Part shown: positions 40,501-52,500 of the stretch, one piece after another
Numbering within the stretch: the first letter of the stretch is position 1
Layout: each line of letters opens with the position of its first letter
Assembly: GCF_036898095.1 (NCBI RefSeq)
Contig: NC_090736.1
Span: 15,158,286-15,222,285 of the forward strand
DNA: 64,000 bases
Direction of reading: 5' to 3'
Source: Palaemon carinicauda
Taxonomy: Eukaryota > Arthropoda > Malacostraca > Decapoda > Palaemonidae
The notes under the pieces: model-generated
Databases searched by the model: none
What the model was told of the DNA's origin: nothing
The model's input: only the letters and a program-made list of their open reading frames with translations
Position numbers and translations under genes: made by a program

Positions 40501-43500
40501 GGCTTAGGGTTAAGCTGTCATTTTGTTATCTGCTGGATCGGATTGGATGCTAGATGAAGGCAAGCCTCACAACCAAGTAACTTTTCTCTATAGACAAGTT
40601 CTGTATTGAAGTATCTTCTCCATCCTCCCAGATAAGGGAGAAAGTGGAGGAAAAGTAAGTAACTCATTTCTCATAATGACCATACATTCAGACACAATAT
40701 CCTTAAATATATACATTCTTCCATGACCACCTATCAGCCTAACACCTGTGACATCTTTATGCTCAGGTTGCGAGGAGGTTAATAGGAGTCATTACTTTTG
40801 CTCTTCTCCTAGACCAAAATGCATCGATATTTCCTGGGTTAGTAAACCAGCCAGTCTGGCTGTTGAGACGTCCTCTCTTCCTTTGGATGAGTCTTCTATT
40901 AAAGGTCTAATGTTTGTACTATGATTAGGAACAGATCAAAAATATTTTTAATCAATTTGTAATTTTCCTAACAATACCAACCTGACACCTTCAAGTTATA
41001 CTGCCCCCCTCAATCACCTCTTAACTCTAAGGCTATGGTCAAAGTGAAGACTACGCTACCTGGAGCATGGGCAAAGCCTACCCTCCACTTGCCAGCTACT
41101 GCTACTACCTTGTTGGAAGTTTAAATGGCTGTTCTAGCCTTTGCTGAAGTCAAATTCCATTGAAAGGTCTCAAGTTAACAGTATATACTGTAGTTTAGAA
41201 AAATAAAAAATAATTAAATTTTTTTTTTCATTTTCAAGAACAAATGTTTTTATATGCATGGGAACTAAAAAACAAATCTAAAGGTAATTTGTATTTTTCT
41301 TAGAAATATAAATCAGAGTTCTTTCAAGTCAAACTTCCTACTCAACCACTCCTGTGAATCCTGAGCCAAAGGTAAAAAGTGATGTCTCATAGAGAAGTGG
41401 GTGGGGCTACTCGCCCATGCTGGCCATCTATCATTAACTGCCTCATTAATTAATTCAACGTCTGTTCCAGCCCCATTAAATACATTCCCTATTTTAAAGG
41501 ACTCAGATTTATATACATACATACATACATATACCAAGGCACTTCCCCCAATTTTGGGGGGTATCCGACATCAACAAATGAAACAAAAACAAAAAAGGGG
41601 ACCTCTACTCTCTACGTTCCTCCCAGCCTAACAAGGGACTCAACTGAGTTCAGCTGGTACTGCTAGGGTGCCACAGCCCACCCTCCCACATTATCCACCA
41701 CAGATGAAGCTTCATAATGCTGAATCCCCTACTGCTGCTACCTCCGCGGTCATCTAAGGCAACGGAGGAAGCAGCTGGGCCTACCGGAACTGCGTCACAA
41801 TCACTCGCCATTCATTCCTATTTCTAGCACACTCTCTTGCCTCTCTCACATCTATCCTCCTATCACCCAGAGCTTTCTTCACTCCATCCATCCACCCAAA
41901 TCTTGGCCTTCCTCTTGTACTTCTCCCATCAACTCTTGCATTCATCACCTTCTTTAGCAGACAGCTAAGAATAAAAATGACTTTTAGGATTTATATTACT
42001 CTATCAACAATGTCTTAGAAATCCAGGTTACTGTAGTAATATTTTAGTGATTTTGGTGTATTAACTATGAATGATAAAGTTATCAATTAATTTTTCAATA
42101 TTAAACTTAGCCGGTGATTATATAAGCTGCAGCTCTGCTGCTCGACAGAAAACTCTACGTTCAAAATCCGCCAGCGATCGCTATGCAGGTAGGGGGTGTA
42201 CTACAACAGCGCCATCTGTCGTGCAGGTACTCAGTACTCAATGTAAACACAGAACTCAATTTTCTCTGTCGTGCCACTGGCAAGACCTACTAATTCGCTG
42301 TTGCTAACTGGATTGGTTTTCACAACTATTTGGTGAAGTACACGTTTCTAGTTTTGAGCTTTCGCTGTGCAGGCTTTCTCTTCAATAAATCCTTGCATTC
42401 TTTTTTTGATATCGGATTATTTGTTGATGACTTTGGATAGTTTTTGAATTCCCCTTTGACCAATTCAAAATGGCTGACCTTTCTCAAGTCCCTAAATTCA
42501 GGAAGTGTAATGCTAGGGACTGTTCAAGGCATCTTCCGAAGGCCTCTATCGATCCTCACACCGTTTGTTCCAATTGTCGGGATAAAACCTGTCAATTGGA
42601 AGATCGATGTGAGGAATGCGTTGGGCTTTCGGAATTCGATTTTATCGAATTCCAGAAATATACACGTAGGCTAGAGAGAGATAGAGTCAGGAGAAGTTCA
42701 TCTCGCTCCGTTGAATTTTCCTCTCCTCATGCCCCACAACCTATTCCTTCCCCTGTAGTGGTTGCTCCTGATCCCCCTTCTAGCACTCAAGAACCTTCGA
42801 TGGCAGATATGATGCGTGCCATCCAAGCTCTGGGTGAGAGAGTCGAGTCCTTGGCTAGTGACCGTAACCAGCTCATGGCAGACGTCAAGGAGCTGAAGTT
42901 TAAGAGTGCAGTGGGTAGTGATAAAGTGAGTGATTGTGTTGTGGATAGTGTTGCGCTTGAGGGTTCGTCTGTTCGTGCCTGTCGTCCTCCCAGTCCGGGA
43001 CCTCTTGCAAGCTCCCAAGTCCAGGGGAGAAGCAATGTCGTACGACCAAAGGGTTCGAGAGGCTTTAATCAGCGAACAGACGTTCCCTCCGTGGTTTCGT
43101 GCGTATCTACCCAAGATCGCCCCACCCACACAAAGACGATAGAGCCCATTTATTCCTCGTCTGCGGAAGAGGTTTCTCGTAAGAAACATGGACTAAGGTT
43201 TCGCGGCCTCTTAAGCGCAAGTCGGTCCCTTCCGCGCAAGTCCAACGGCCCAGTTGTAGCCACTGGGTCAGTTCGGACTCGCTGCAGTCTTCCGACGACT
43301 GCTCACCTCCTAAGAGAGGCAAAGCGGTACCGCATCAGGCAGTCACACCGTCTGTTGCCGCACCTGCTCCTGTAGACCCTAAGTGGTCTTTGCTGCAGAC
43401 CATGCAGTATCAGTTAACGTCATTGATGCAGGACTTTCGTGTGGAGAAGGTTGACGCTGCACCAACCTCTAGCCTACAACCACCCACGGTTGTGCGTCCT

Positions 43501-46500
43501 GTGGACGCTGAGGCGACCTTCTGCCGCACTCCAGTTGAGAGAGTCCCGCCACCCATGCGTTCCAGTGTACCCTGCCAGCCGCATGTTGACGTTCAGCGAC
43601 GCACGGAACCTTCCGTTGACGTTAGCGAGGTACAACAACAGTCCTAAGTTGTTTTGTTTTGACGCGGTGCGTCAACCTCCGCAACCCAGTGTGGTTACCT
43701 CGGCTCGCCCACATCAGACTAGACAGTCTGGAGTAGACGCTATGCGTCCCCGCGCTGCTATGGTTGTTGCCAGTTCACAGACTGGGCAACAGTTCCATGA
43801 CGTTGCGTCCGGTTCAGTCACGCGTGCACCCGTGCTGCCGGACTCAGCTGACCAGCCGATTCCTACTCCTTTGCCGCTTCCTCCTCAATTCTCGGATGAT
43901 GGACTCTCTGATGATGACGACGCGGCACACATTGATGTCCCACATTCGGACCTTGACGAACCCAAGACCACGCAACCCTCTTTGGACTTTAGAAAAGTTC
44001 TTGCTCTGTTCAAAGAGATGTATCCGGACCAGTTTGTGTCTGCGGCTCCACGCTCTCCTCCGTCAGAGTTTGCTTTAGGTACGCAGTCATCCGCGCCTGC
44101 CTTTACGAAACTCGTCCAAGAGAGCTTTACGAGTTTTAGGAGATTGGATGCAGTCCAAAAGAACCTAGGGAAGACAGCCTTTACGTTTCCCCCTGCGAAA
44201 CTCTCTTCCAGATCGAGCGTCTGGTATGCCACGGGAGAAGTTCTCGGCTTGGGAGTTCCTGCCTCTGCCCAGGGCGACTTCTCAAGTCTGGTAGACTCTC
44301 CCCGCAGGCTAGCCATGAGACGCTCTAAGATATGCTGGTCTCCTTCGGACCTAGACCATCTGTTGAAAGGAGTATTTAGAGCCTTCGAGGTCTTTAACTT
44401 TTTGGACTGGTGTCTGGGAGCTTTGAACAGGAAGATCTCCCCGTCTGACAAGGAATCTTCCTTGCTCATAATGTCCTGCATGGACAAGGCCATACGTGAC
44501 GGATCTAGTGAGCTTGCGGCTTCGTTCGTATCCGGGGTCCTCAAGAAACGGGAGAACCTTTGCTCTTTCCTGTCAGCTGGAGTAACACCGTGTCAAAGAT
44601 CAGAACTTCTTTTTGCTCCTCTCTCAAAGTGCCTTTTTCCAGAGGACTTGATTAAGGAGATTGATTCAGAAGGACACCCATGACCTGGTTGCGTCCTCTG
44701 CCCGCAAAGCCACCCCTTTGCCTACCTTGTCAAGACCCAGGATGGACACTCCAGCGTCCAGATTCATTCCGCCCTTTCGTGGCAGAGCCTCCAGCAGAGG
44801 AGGTGTTCGTGCCGAAGGGAGACGTGGGAAGAAGAAAGGTACCAAGTCCTTTAAAGGCAGTGTCTGACTGCCACCTTCTTCAGACAGCAGTGGGAGCCAG
44901 ACTCAAGAACTTCTGGCAGACCTGGGAGAAAAGAGGCGCAGATGCACAATCTGTAAAGTTGCTCAGAGAAGGGTACAAGATCCCGTTTGTACGCAAACCC
45001 CCTCTAGCAACGTCTCCCATCGATCTCTCTCCCAGGTACAGAGAGGAAGAGAAGAGACGAGCTTTGAAGCAGGAGGTCTCTCTCTTACTAGAAAAGGGAG
45101 CGGTAGTCAAAGTCCGGGACCATCAATCCCCGGGCTTCTACAACCGTCTCTTCTTAGTAGTAAAGAAGACAGGAGGGTGGAGGCCGGTGCTAGACGTCAG
45201 TGCGCTGAATGTCTTTGTCACAAAGCAGACGTTCGCCATGGAGACCACAAAGTCCGTTCTAGCAGCAGTCAGAAAGGAAGACTGGATGGTCTCTTTAGAC
45301 CTAAGGGACGCATACTTTCACGTCCCCATCCACCCAGACTCCTAACCTTTTCTGAGATTCGTTTACGAAAAGGTTGTCTACCAATTTCAAGCCCTGTGCT
45401 TTGGCCTAAGCACAGCTCCTCTTGTGTTTACGAGGCTGATGAGGAATATAGCCAAATTCCTTCATTTAGCGGACATCAGAGCCTCCCTCTATTTGGACGA
45501 CTGGCTTCTAAGAGCTTCTTCCAGTCGTCGCTGTCTGGAGAATCTAAAGTGGACTCTAGATCTGATCAAGGAATTGGGTCTCCTGGTCAATATGGAAAAG
45601 TCTCAACTGGTCCCATCCCAAACTATTGTGTATTTAGGGATGGAGATTCACAGTCAAGCTTTTCGGGCTTTTCCGTCGGCCCCCAGAATAAGTCAAGCCC
45701 AGGTATGCATCCAGAACATGCTGAAGAAGGAACGATGTTCAGTCAGACAGTGGATGAGTCTGATAGGGACACTATCATCCCTGGAACAGTTCGTCTCGTT
45801 AGGAAGACTACACCTCCGTCCTCTTCAATTTCACCTAGCTGTTTACTGGAAAAAGGACAAGACGCTAGAAGCGGTCTCGATCCCCATTTCCGAGAAGATG
45901 AAGTCGTCCCTGACTTGGTGGAAGGACAGTATCAGCCTCAGAGAGGGTCTGCCTCTGGCTGTTCAAACTCCCAACCACGTTCTCTTCTCGGACGCATCGG
46001 ACGTAGGCTGGGGTGCGACATTAGACGGTCGGGAATGCTCGGGAACTTGGAACTCGAGTCAAAGAACGTTACATATCAACTGCAAGGAGCTACTGGCAGT
46101 TCATCTGGCCTTGAAAAGCTTCAAGTCCCTCCTTCAAGGCAAAGTGGTGGAGGTGAACTCGGACAACACCACGGCTTTGGCGTACATCTCCAAGCAAGGA
46201 GGGACCCATTCTATGACGTTGTACGAGATCGCAAGGGACCTCCTCACCTGGTCAAAAGATCTAAACCTTTCTCTAGTAACGAGGTTCATCCAAGGCAACT
46301 TGAATGTCATGGCAGATTGCCTCAGTCGGAAGGAAAAAATCATTCCAACAGAATGGACCCTACACAAGGATGTGTGCAAGAGACTGTGGGCCACATGGGG
46401 CCAGCCTACCATAGATCTCTTCGCAACCTCGATGACCAAGAGGCTCCCAATATTGCTCACCAATCCCGGACCCAGCAGCAGTTCATATAGATGCCTTTCT

Positions 46501-49500
46501 TCTGGATTGGTCACATCTAGACCTATATGCATTCCCCCCGTTCAAGATTGTCAACAAGGTACTGCAGAAGTTCGCCTCTCACGAAGGGACAAGGTTGACG
46601 TTAGTTGCTCCCCTCTGGCCCGCGAGAGAATGGTTCACCTAGGTACTTCAATGGCTAGTGGACGTTCCCAGAACTCTTCCTCTAAGGGTGGACCTTCTAC
46701 GTCAGCCACACGTAAAGAAGGTACACCAAGGCCTCCACGCTCTTCGTCTGACTGCCTTCAGACTATCGAAAGACTCTCTAGAGCTAGAGGCTTTTCGAAG
46801 GAGGCAGCCAGGGCGATTGCTAGAGCAAGGAGGACATCCACTCTTAGAGTCTACCAGTCGAAGTGGGAAGTCTTCCGAAACTGGTGCAAGTCAGTATCAG
46901 TATCCTCGACCAGTACCTCTGTAACCCAAATAGCTGACTTCCTCTTATACCTGAGGAAAGAAAGATCTCTTTCAGCTCCCACTATCAAAGGTTACAGAAG
47001 CATGTTGGCATCAGTCTTCCGTCACAGAGGCTTAGATCTTTCCAACAACAAAGATCTACAGGACCTCCTTAAGTCTTTTGAGACCACGAAGGAGCGTCGT
47101 TTGGCTACACCTGGTTGGAATTTAGACGTGGTACTAAGATTCCTTATGTCAGAAAGGTTCAAGCCACTACAATCAGCCTCCTTTAAAGACCTCACTTTAA
47201 AGACTCTTTTCCTGGTTTGCTTAGCCACAGCTAAAAGAGTCAGTGAGAGTCATGCCTTCAGCAGGAACATCGGATTTTCATCTGAAACGGCTACATGTTC
47301 TTTACAGCTTGGTTTTCTAGCCAAAAACGAGCTACCTTCTCGTCCTTGGCCGAAATCGTTCGATATTCCAAGCCTTTCAAATATGGTTGGAAATGAACTA
47401 GAAAGAGTCTTATGCCCTGTTAGAGCTCTTAAGTTCTATTTAAGACGAACTAAACCTTTACGAGGACAGTCAGAAGCTTTATGGTGTTCTATTAAGAAAC
47501 CTTCTTTGCCTATGTCAAAGAATGCCTTATCCTATTATATCAGACTGTTGATACGAGAAGCTCATTCCCATCTGAGTGAGGAAGACCAAACTTTGCTGAA
47601 GGTAAGGACACATGAAGTTAGAGCTGTCGCAACTTCAGTGGCCTTTAAACAAAATAGATCTCTGCAGAGTATAATGGACGCAACCTATTGGAGAAGCAAG
47701 TCAGTGTTCGCGTCTTTTTATCTTAAAGATGTCCAGTCTCTTTACGAGAACTGCTACACCCTGGGACCATTCATAGCAGCGAGTGCAGTAGTGGGTGAGG
47801 GCTCAACCACCACATTCCCCTAATTCCATAACCTTTTTAATCTTTCTCTTGAAATGTTTTTATTGTTGTTTTTGGGTTGTCCGGAAGGCTAAGAAGCCTT
47901 TCGCATCCTGGTTGATTTGGCGGGTGGTCAAATTCTTTTCTTGAGAAGCGCCTAGATTAGAGGTTTTGATGAGGTCCTATAGTATGGGTTGCAACCCTTG
48001 ATAGTTCAGCTCCTAGGGGTCGCTCAGCATCCTAAGAGGATCGCGAGGCTCCGTAAGGAAGACGTACTTAAAAAGGCAGAGTAATTGTTCAAGTCGACTT
48101 CCTTACCAGGTACTTATTTATTTTATGTTTGTTATTTTGATAACTGCTAAAATGAAATAAAAAATCCTTAGCTCATAATAATGTAAACATTTATTGCTGG
48201 TCTCTACCCACCCCCCTGGGTGTGAATCAGCTTATATAATCACTGGCTAAGTTTAATATTGAAAAATGTTATTTTTATAATAAAATAAATTTTTGAATAT
48301 ACTTACCCGGTGATTATATATTAAAGGACCCTCCCTTCCTCCCCAATAGAGACCCAGTGGACCGAGGAGAAAATTGAGTTCTGTGTTTACATTGAGTACT
48401 GAGTACCTGCACGACAGATGGCGCTGTTGTAGTACACCCCCTACCTGCATAGCGATCGCTGGCGGATTTTGAACGTAGAGTTTTCTGTCGAGCAGCAGAG
48501 CTGCAGCTTATATAATCACCGGGTAAGTATATTCAAAAATTTATTTTATTATAAAAATAACATTTTCAGGTTGGCAGCTCAAGAAAATTGGTTCACATCC
48601 ATCCAGATGGACTCCACATGGTTAGGGATCTCACTGGCACCAGGGCATCGGCTATTGTTGAAGGAGTTCTCTACAGCCTTACTCAGAGTGGACGCGTAAG
48701 TCGGATGATGCTCTTTGCTGTACTAAACAGTTATTTGAATTTCTCAATACAATAGTATGTTGTGTTTTAACTGTATGGAATGTATCATAGTATGACTACA
48801 TTCATAAGTGACGGTACTGTGTACGTTCATCATCGTTCACAAGTGAAAATAACTATTTCTATTTTTTTATAAACTTTTTGAATTATGAGAGAAAGTCTGT
48901 ACATACACTATATCAAGAATATATCAAATGTAAAATTTAAATAAATCTTCACGGGTAAAAACTTCGGCATTTTGAATATTATGACATGAAATACTGTAAA
49001 ATGAAACATTCTGAAGGTTGAATGATAAAATCAGGACTGCCAACCACACACAATCTTCCTAAACAATAAAAACACACAAAAATCCACCTTCCTGGCTCCA
49101 AAAGGTTAGCATGCTTGAAAAGCCATGAAAACAGTGCTGTAAGTTTTTCAGACCAATAGACCTTATAATGAGTGCTTGAAATTTGAAACTATATCTGATT
49201 GATAAAGCACTTTTAACATTTTAGTTTTCCCTTTTAACTTTTTTCAATAAAAACATATCAGAGCCTGAAATTACAAGTAAGTCACTATTATAATTTGAAA
49301 GATAAAATGTCCCTTTACTTCAGCCACTTCACAGGAATGCTCTATTTGCCAGATGTTGATTTCTAAGTTGACAATTTGTCTAAAAATCAAAGCACTCAGT
49401 ATTGTCACTAATGAATGTGACTACAGTTGTATTTCAAAATATTTATGATATGAAATGCTTTTTTCCACATCTTGTAATGTATTATTACAGTGTCTAGTTC

Positions 49501-52500
49501 AGAAGCAGTATTCACACTTCAAATAGAAGTGTGTTTTGGCTCATAGATCATTGGACAAAATTTAAGGTCTTAAATTCCCTCTGTCTGATCTGGATGATAA
49601 TCTCTAGAATTACTGTTCAATTACCACCCTAACCTTACAATCACCACATGATAAAAGGTGTGCTATTAATCATTCTAACAGTGTTGTATATTATTTCATG
49701 ATATTTGGTACAACACAACATTGTAGAAGTTTTATTCTTCTTGTAATAGAACTATAGGATAATGATCCTAATCATATGGCTGGATCAGTGGAACTTTGTA
49801 TTTTTACCATATCGATTACCTGAACCTTCTGGCCAGACACAAGCTTTGTGTAATTCAAAATTCTTCCTATTGCTTTGTTTGTTTAGCAAGTTAACATGAG
49901 TCTCGTTACATAGCATATCTGTTACTTATGTTTAACTTATTTATCTTAATTTGTTTCATTTGTAATTTTTATCATAGCTTATTCTTCTCAATTTCTTTTT
50001 CCTTTTGGGTGCCTTTGGCTAGTTGTAGTATTCTTCTCTAAGTAGATTTGTATCAGTCTTATAATTATAATAATGATAGGGATGAGATAGTGATAGAGCA
50101 AGAACAAAAACCTTATTCATATGTAAACAAAAGGAATAAGTTTAATACATCCCTATTTCTTAACTGTAACTGTTAATGAAATTACTATTAAAGAATTGAA
50201 AGTGTTTGATCAGAAAACCCTATGGGATGGTTATCCTAGTGCCTTGAATAAGAAAATTTGATCCTTAATTAAGAGATAGACTTATCTGAAAAGATACCTT
50301 CCGGGGAGAGAATGGTGGAACTTGGAATCGATGGAATAGTAGTAGTTGAGGATTATCCGTATAATAATTATAAGGAATGGTGGTAGTTAGATATCATTTA
50401 TTGGAGGATTTCATCGGAAGTTAATGTCTTTTTGGATATACAGTGATACCTCGGTAGTCGAACGACTCTATACTCGAACAATTCGGAGTTCGACCAAAAT
50501 TTTCGAGAAATTTTTGCTGCGGTGCTCGACCAAAAATTCGGTACTCGACCAGCCGAACACGTGACGACCGCATGGGCTTTGTGATGATCGCGCCATCTCG
50601 GCCACTCTCGCTTGTTCGGGAAGCATCAGTTCTCTCGAGAGCGTCACTCAGACAACGCGCGATCAGCATTCGTTGTGATTTAGTGATTTTCAGTGCTTTT
50701 AATTGCTTTTTTAGCTTTCATAATGAGTCCCAAGAAAGTAATGAGTGTTAAGGGGAAGGAGAAGAGGAAAACAGTGCGAACAACGATCGAGTTGAAGAAG
50801 GAAATTATAGCGAAATATGAGAATGGTGTACGAGTGTCCGATTTAGCGGTAGAATACGGAATGGCGAAGTCGACCATTTCTACGTTTTTAAAGCATAAAG
50901 AAATGATTAAGAAGGCGAATGTTGCAACGGGAGTTACGGCGGTAACTAAGCAAAGGCCACAAGTGATTGAGGAGATGGAAAAGTTGCTTTTAATATTTAT
51001 TAAAGAAAAACAGTTGGCCGGGGAAAGTGTTAGTGAAGCGTTCATTTGTGAAAAAGCGTTGCATATCTATGAAGAATTAGTGAAGAAAAGTCCGAGTACC
51101 AGTGAAAGTGATTCATTTACATTTAAAGCGAGCAGGGGTTGGTTTGAAAAGTTTCGTAATAGAACAGGTATTCATCGTGTTACTAGGCATGGGGAGGCAG
51201 CTAGTTCGGATCAAATTGCAGCCGATAAATACGTGGGGGAATTCGATCGGTACATAAATGAACAAAATTTGATCGCACAACAAGTCTTTAATTGTGATGA
51301 GACTGGGTTATTTTGGAAGAAAATGCCAGCCAATACGTACATTACCAAGGACGAGACGAAGATGCCAGGTCACAAGCCAATGAAAGATAGGCTAACATTG
51401 TTGCTGTGTGCAAATGCAAGTGGCGATTGCAAGATCAAACCCTTGTTAGTGTACCACTCGGACAACCCCCGGGTGTTCAAACGAAATAATATTTGTAAAA
51501 GTGCACTACCAGTTATGTGGCGCTCGAACACTAAATCTTGGGTCACAAGACAATTCTTTACTGAGTGGATAAACGAAGTGTTTGCCCCCCAGGTTAAGGC
51601 TTACCTCATTGAAAAGAGCTTGCCAATGAAATGTCTTCTGGTTATGGACAATGCTCCTGCACATCCTCCAGGTCTCGAGGATGACTTGAAAGAAGAATAC
51701 AGCTTTATCAAAATCAAATTCTTGCCCCCCAATACTACTCCCATACTCCAGCCCATGGACCAACAGGTCATTTCAAACTTCAAAAAACTCTATACCAAGG
51801 CCCTTTTCAGAAAGTGTTTTGAAGTGACCAGTGACACGAAGTTGACCCTAAAGGAATTCTGGAAGGAACACTTCAGCATCCTCAACTCTGTTAACATGAT
51901 TGACCAAGCTTGGCGAGGTGTGACCTATAGGACATTGAACTCTGCCTGGCGTAAGCTGTGGCCATCATGTGTCACAGAGAGGGAGTTTGAAGGTTTCCAA
52001 CCAGAGGCGGGTCCAAGCACTGCTACCCCTGTAATTTCTGATGACACTGATGTCGTTGAGGAAATTGTTGTCATGGGCAGGAGTTTGGGGCTTGAGGTCG
52101 ACAAGGATGATATTGATGAGCTTGTAGAAAGCCATTCTACCGAGTTGACTGTGGAGGAATTGTTGCACCTGCAACAACAACAGCAGCAGGATCTGATTGT
52201 GGAGCAGGAATCTTCAGAAGAGGATGAGGTAAGGGAGGATGTTCCAAGTTCTCTCATCAATGAAATTTGTTCCAAGTGGGCAGATGTGCAGGCTTTTGCT
52301 GAAAAATACCACCCAGAAATTGCAGTAGCAAACCGGGCAGTGCATATGTTTAATGATAGTGTCATGTATCATTTTCGAAGAATACTGCAGAGGAGGAAGA
52401 AACAATTAACAATAGACCAGTTTTTCACAAAAGAAAAGAAAGCTGCTACATCAAAGCCTGTTTCTCCTCCAAAGAAGAGACAAAGAAGAGAAGAAACCCC

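Larger units (their letters stand above)
42091..48566 (+). mobile_element. DIRS-D: longest copy of the B/C/D/E family
   Basis: Complete ends, ICR and all coding regions in DIRS order. It has the gag Cys/His module, full RT motifs and an intact YR. Damage: frame changes in gag, TAA in RT at 45343, a 2-bp loss near 46445 that fuses RNase H to the YR frame. It represents the autonomous layout from which B, C and E descend. Its right terminal T-run is followed at once by CAG and EMC1 exon 6. Sense to EMC1. Confidence 0.9.

Noticed and set aside
42455..48250. DIRS as an endogenous virus
   Set aside because: No envelope or capsid genes; RT, RNase H, tyrosine recombinase and ICR identify a retrotransposon.
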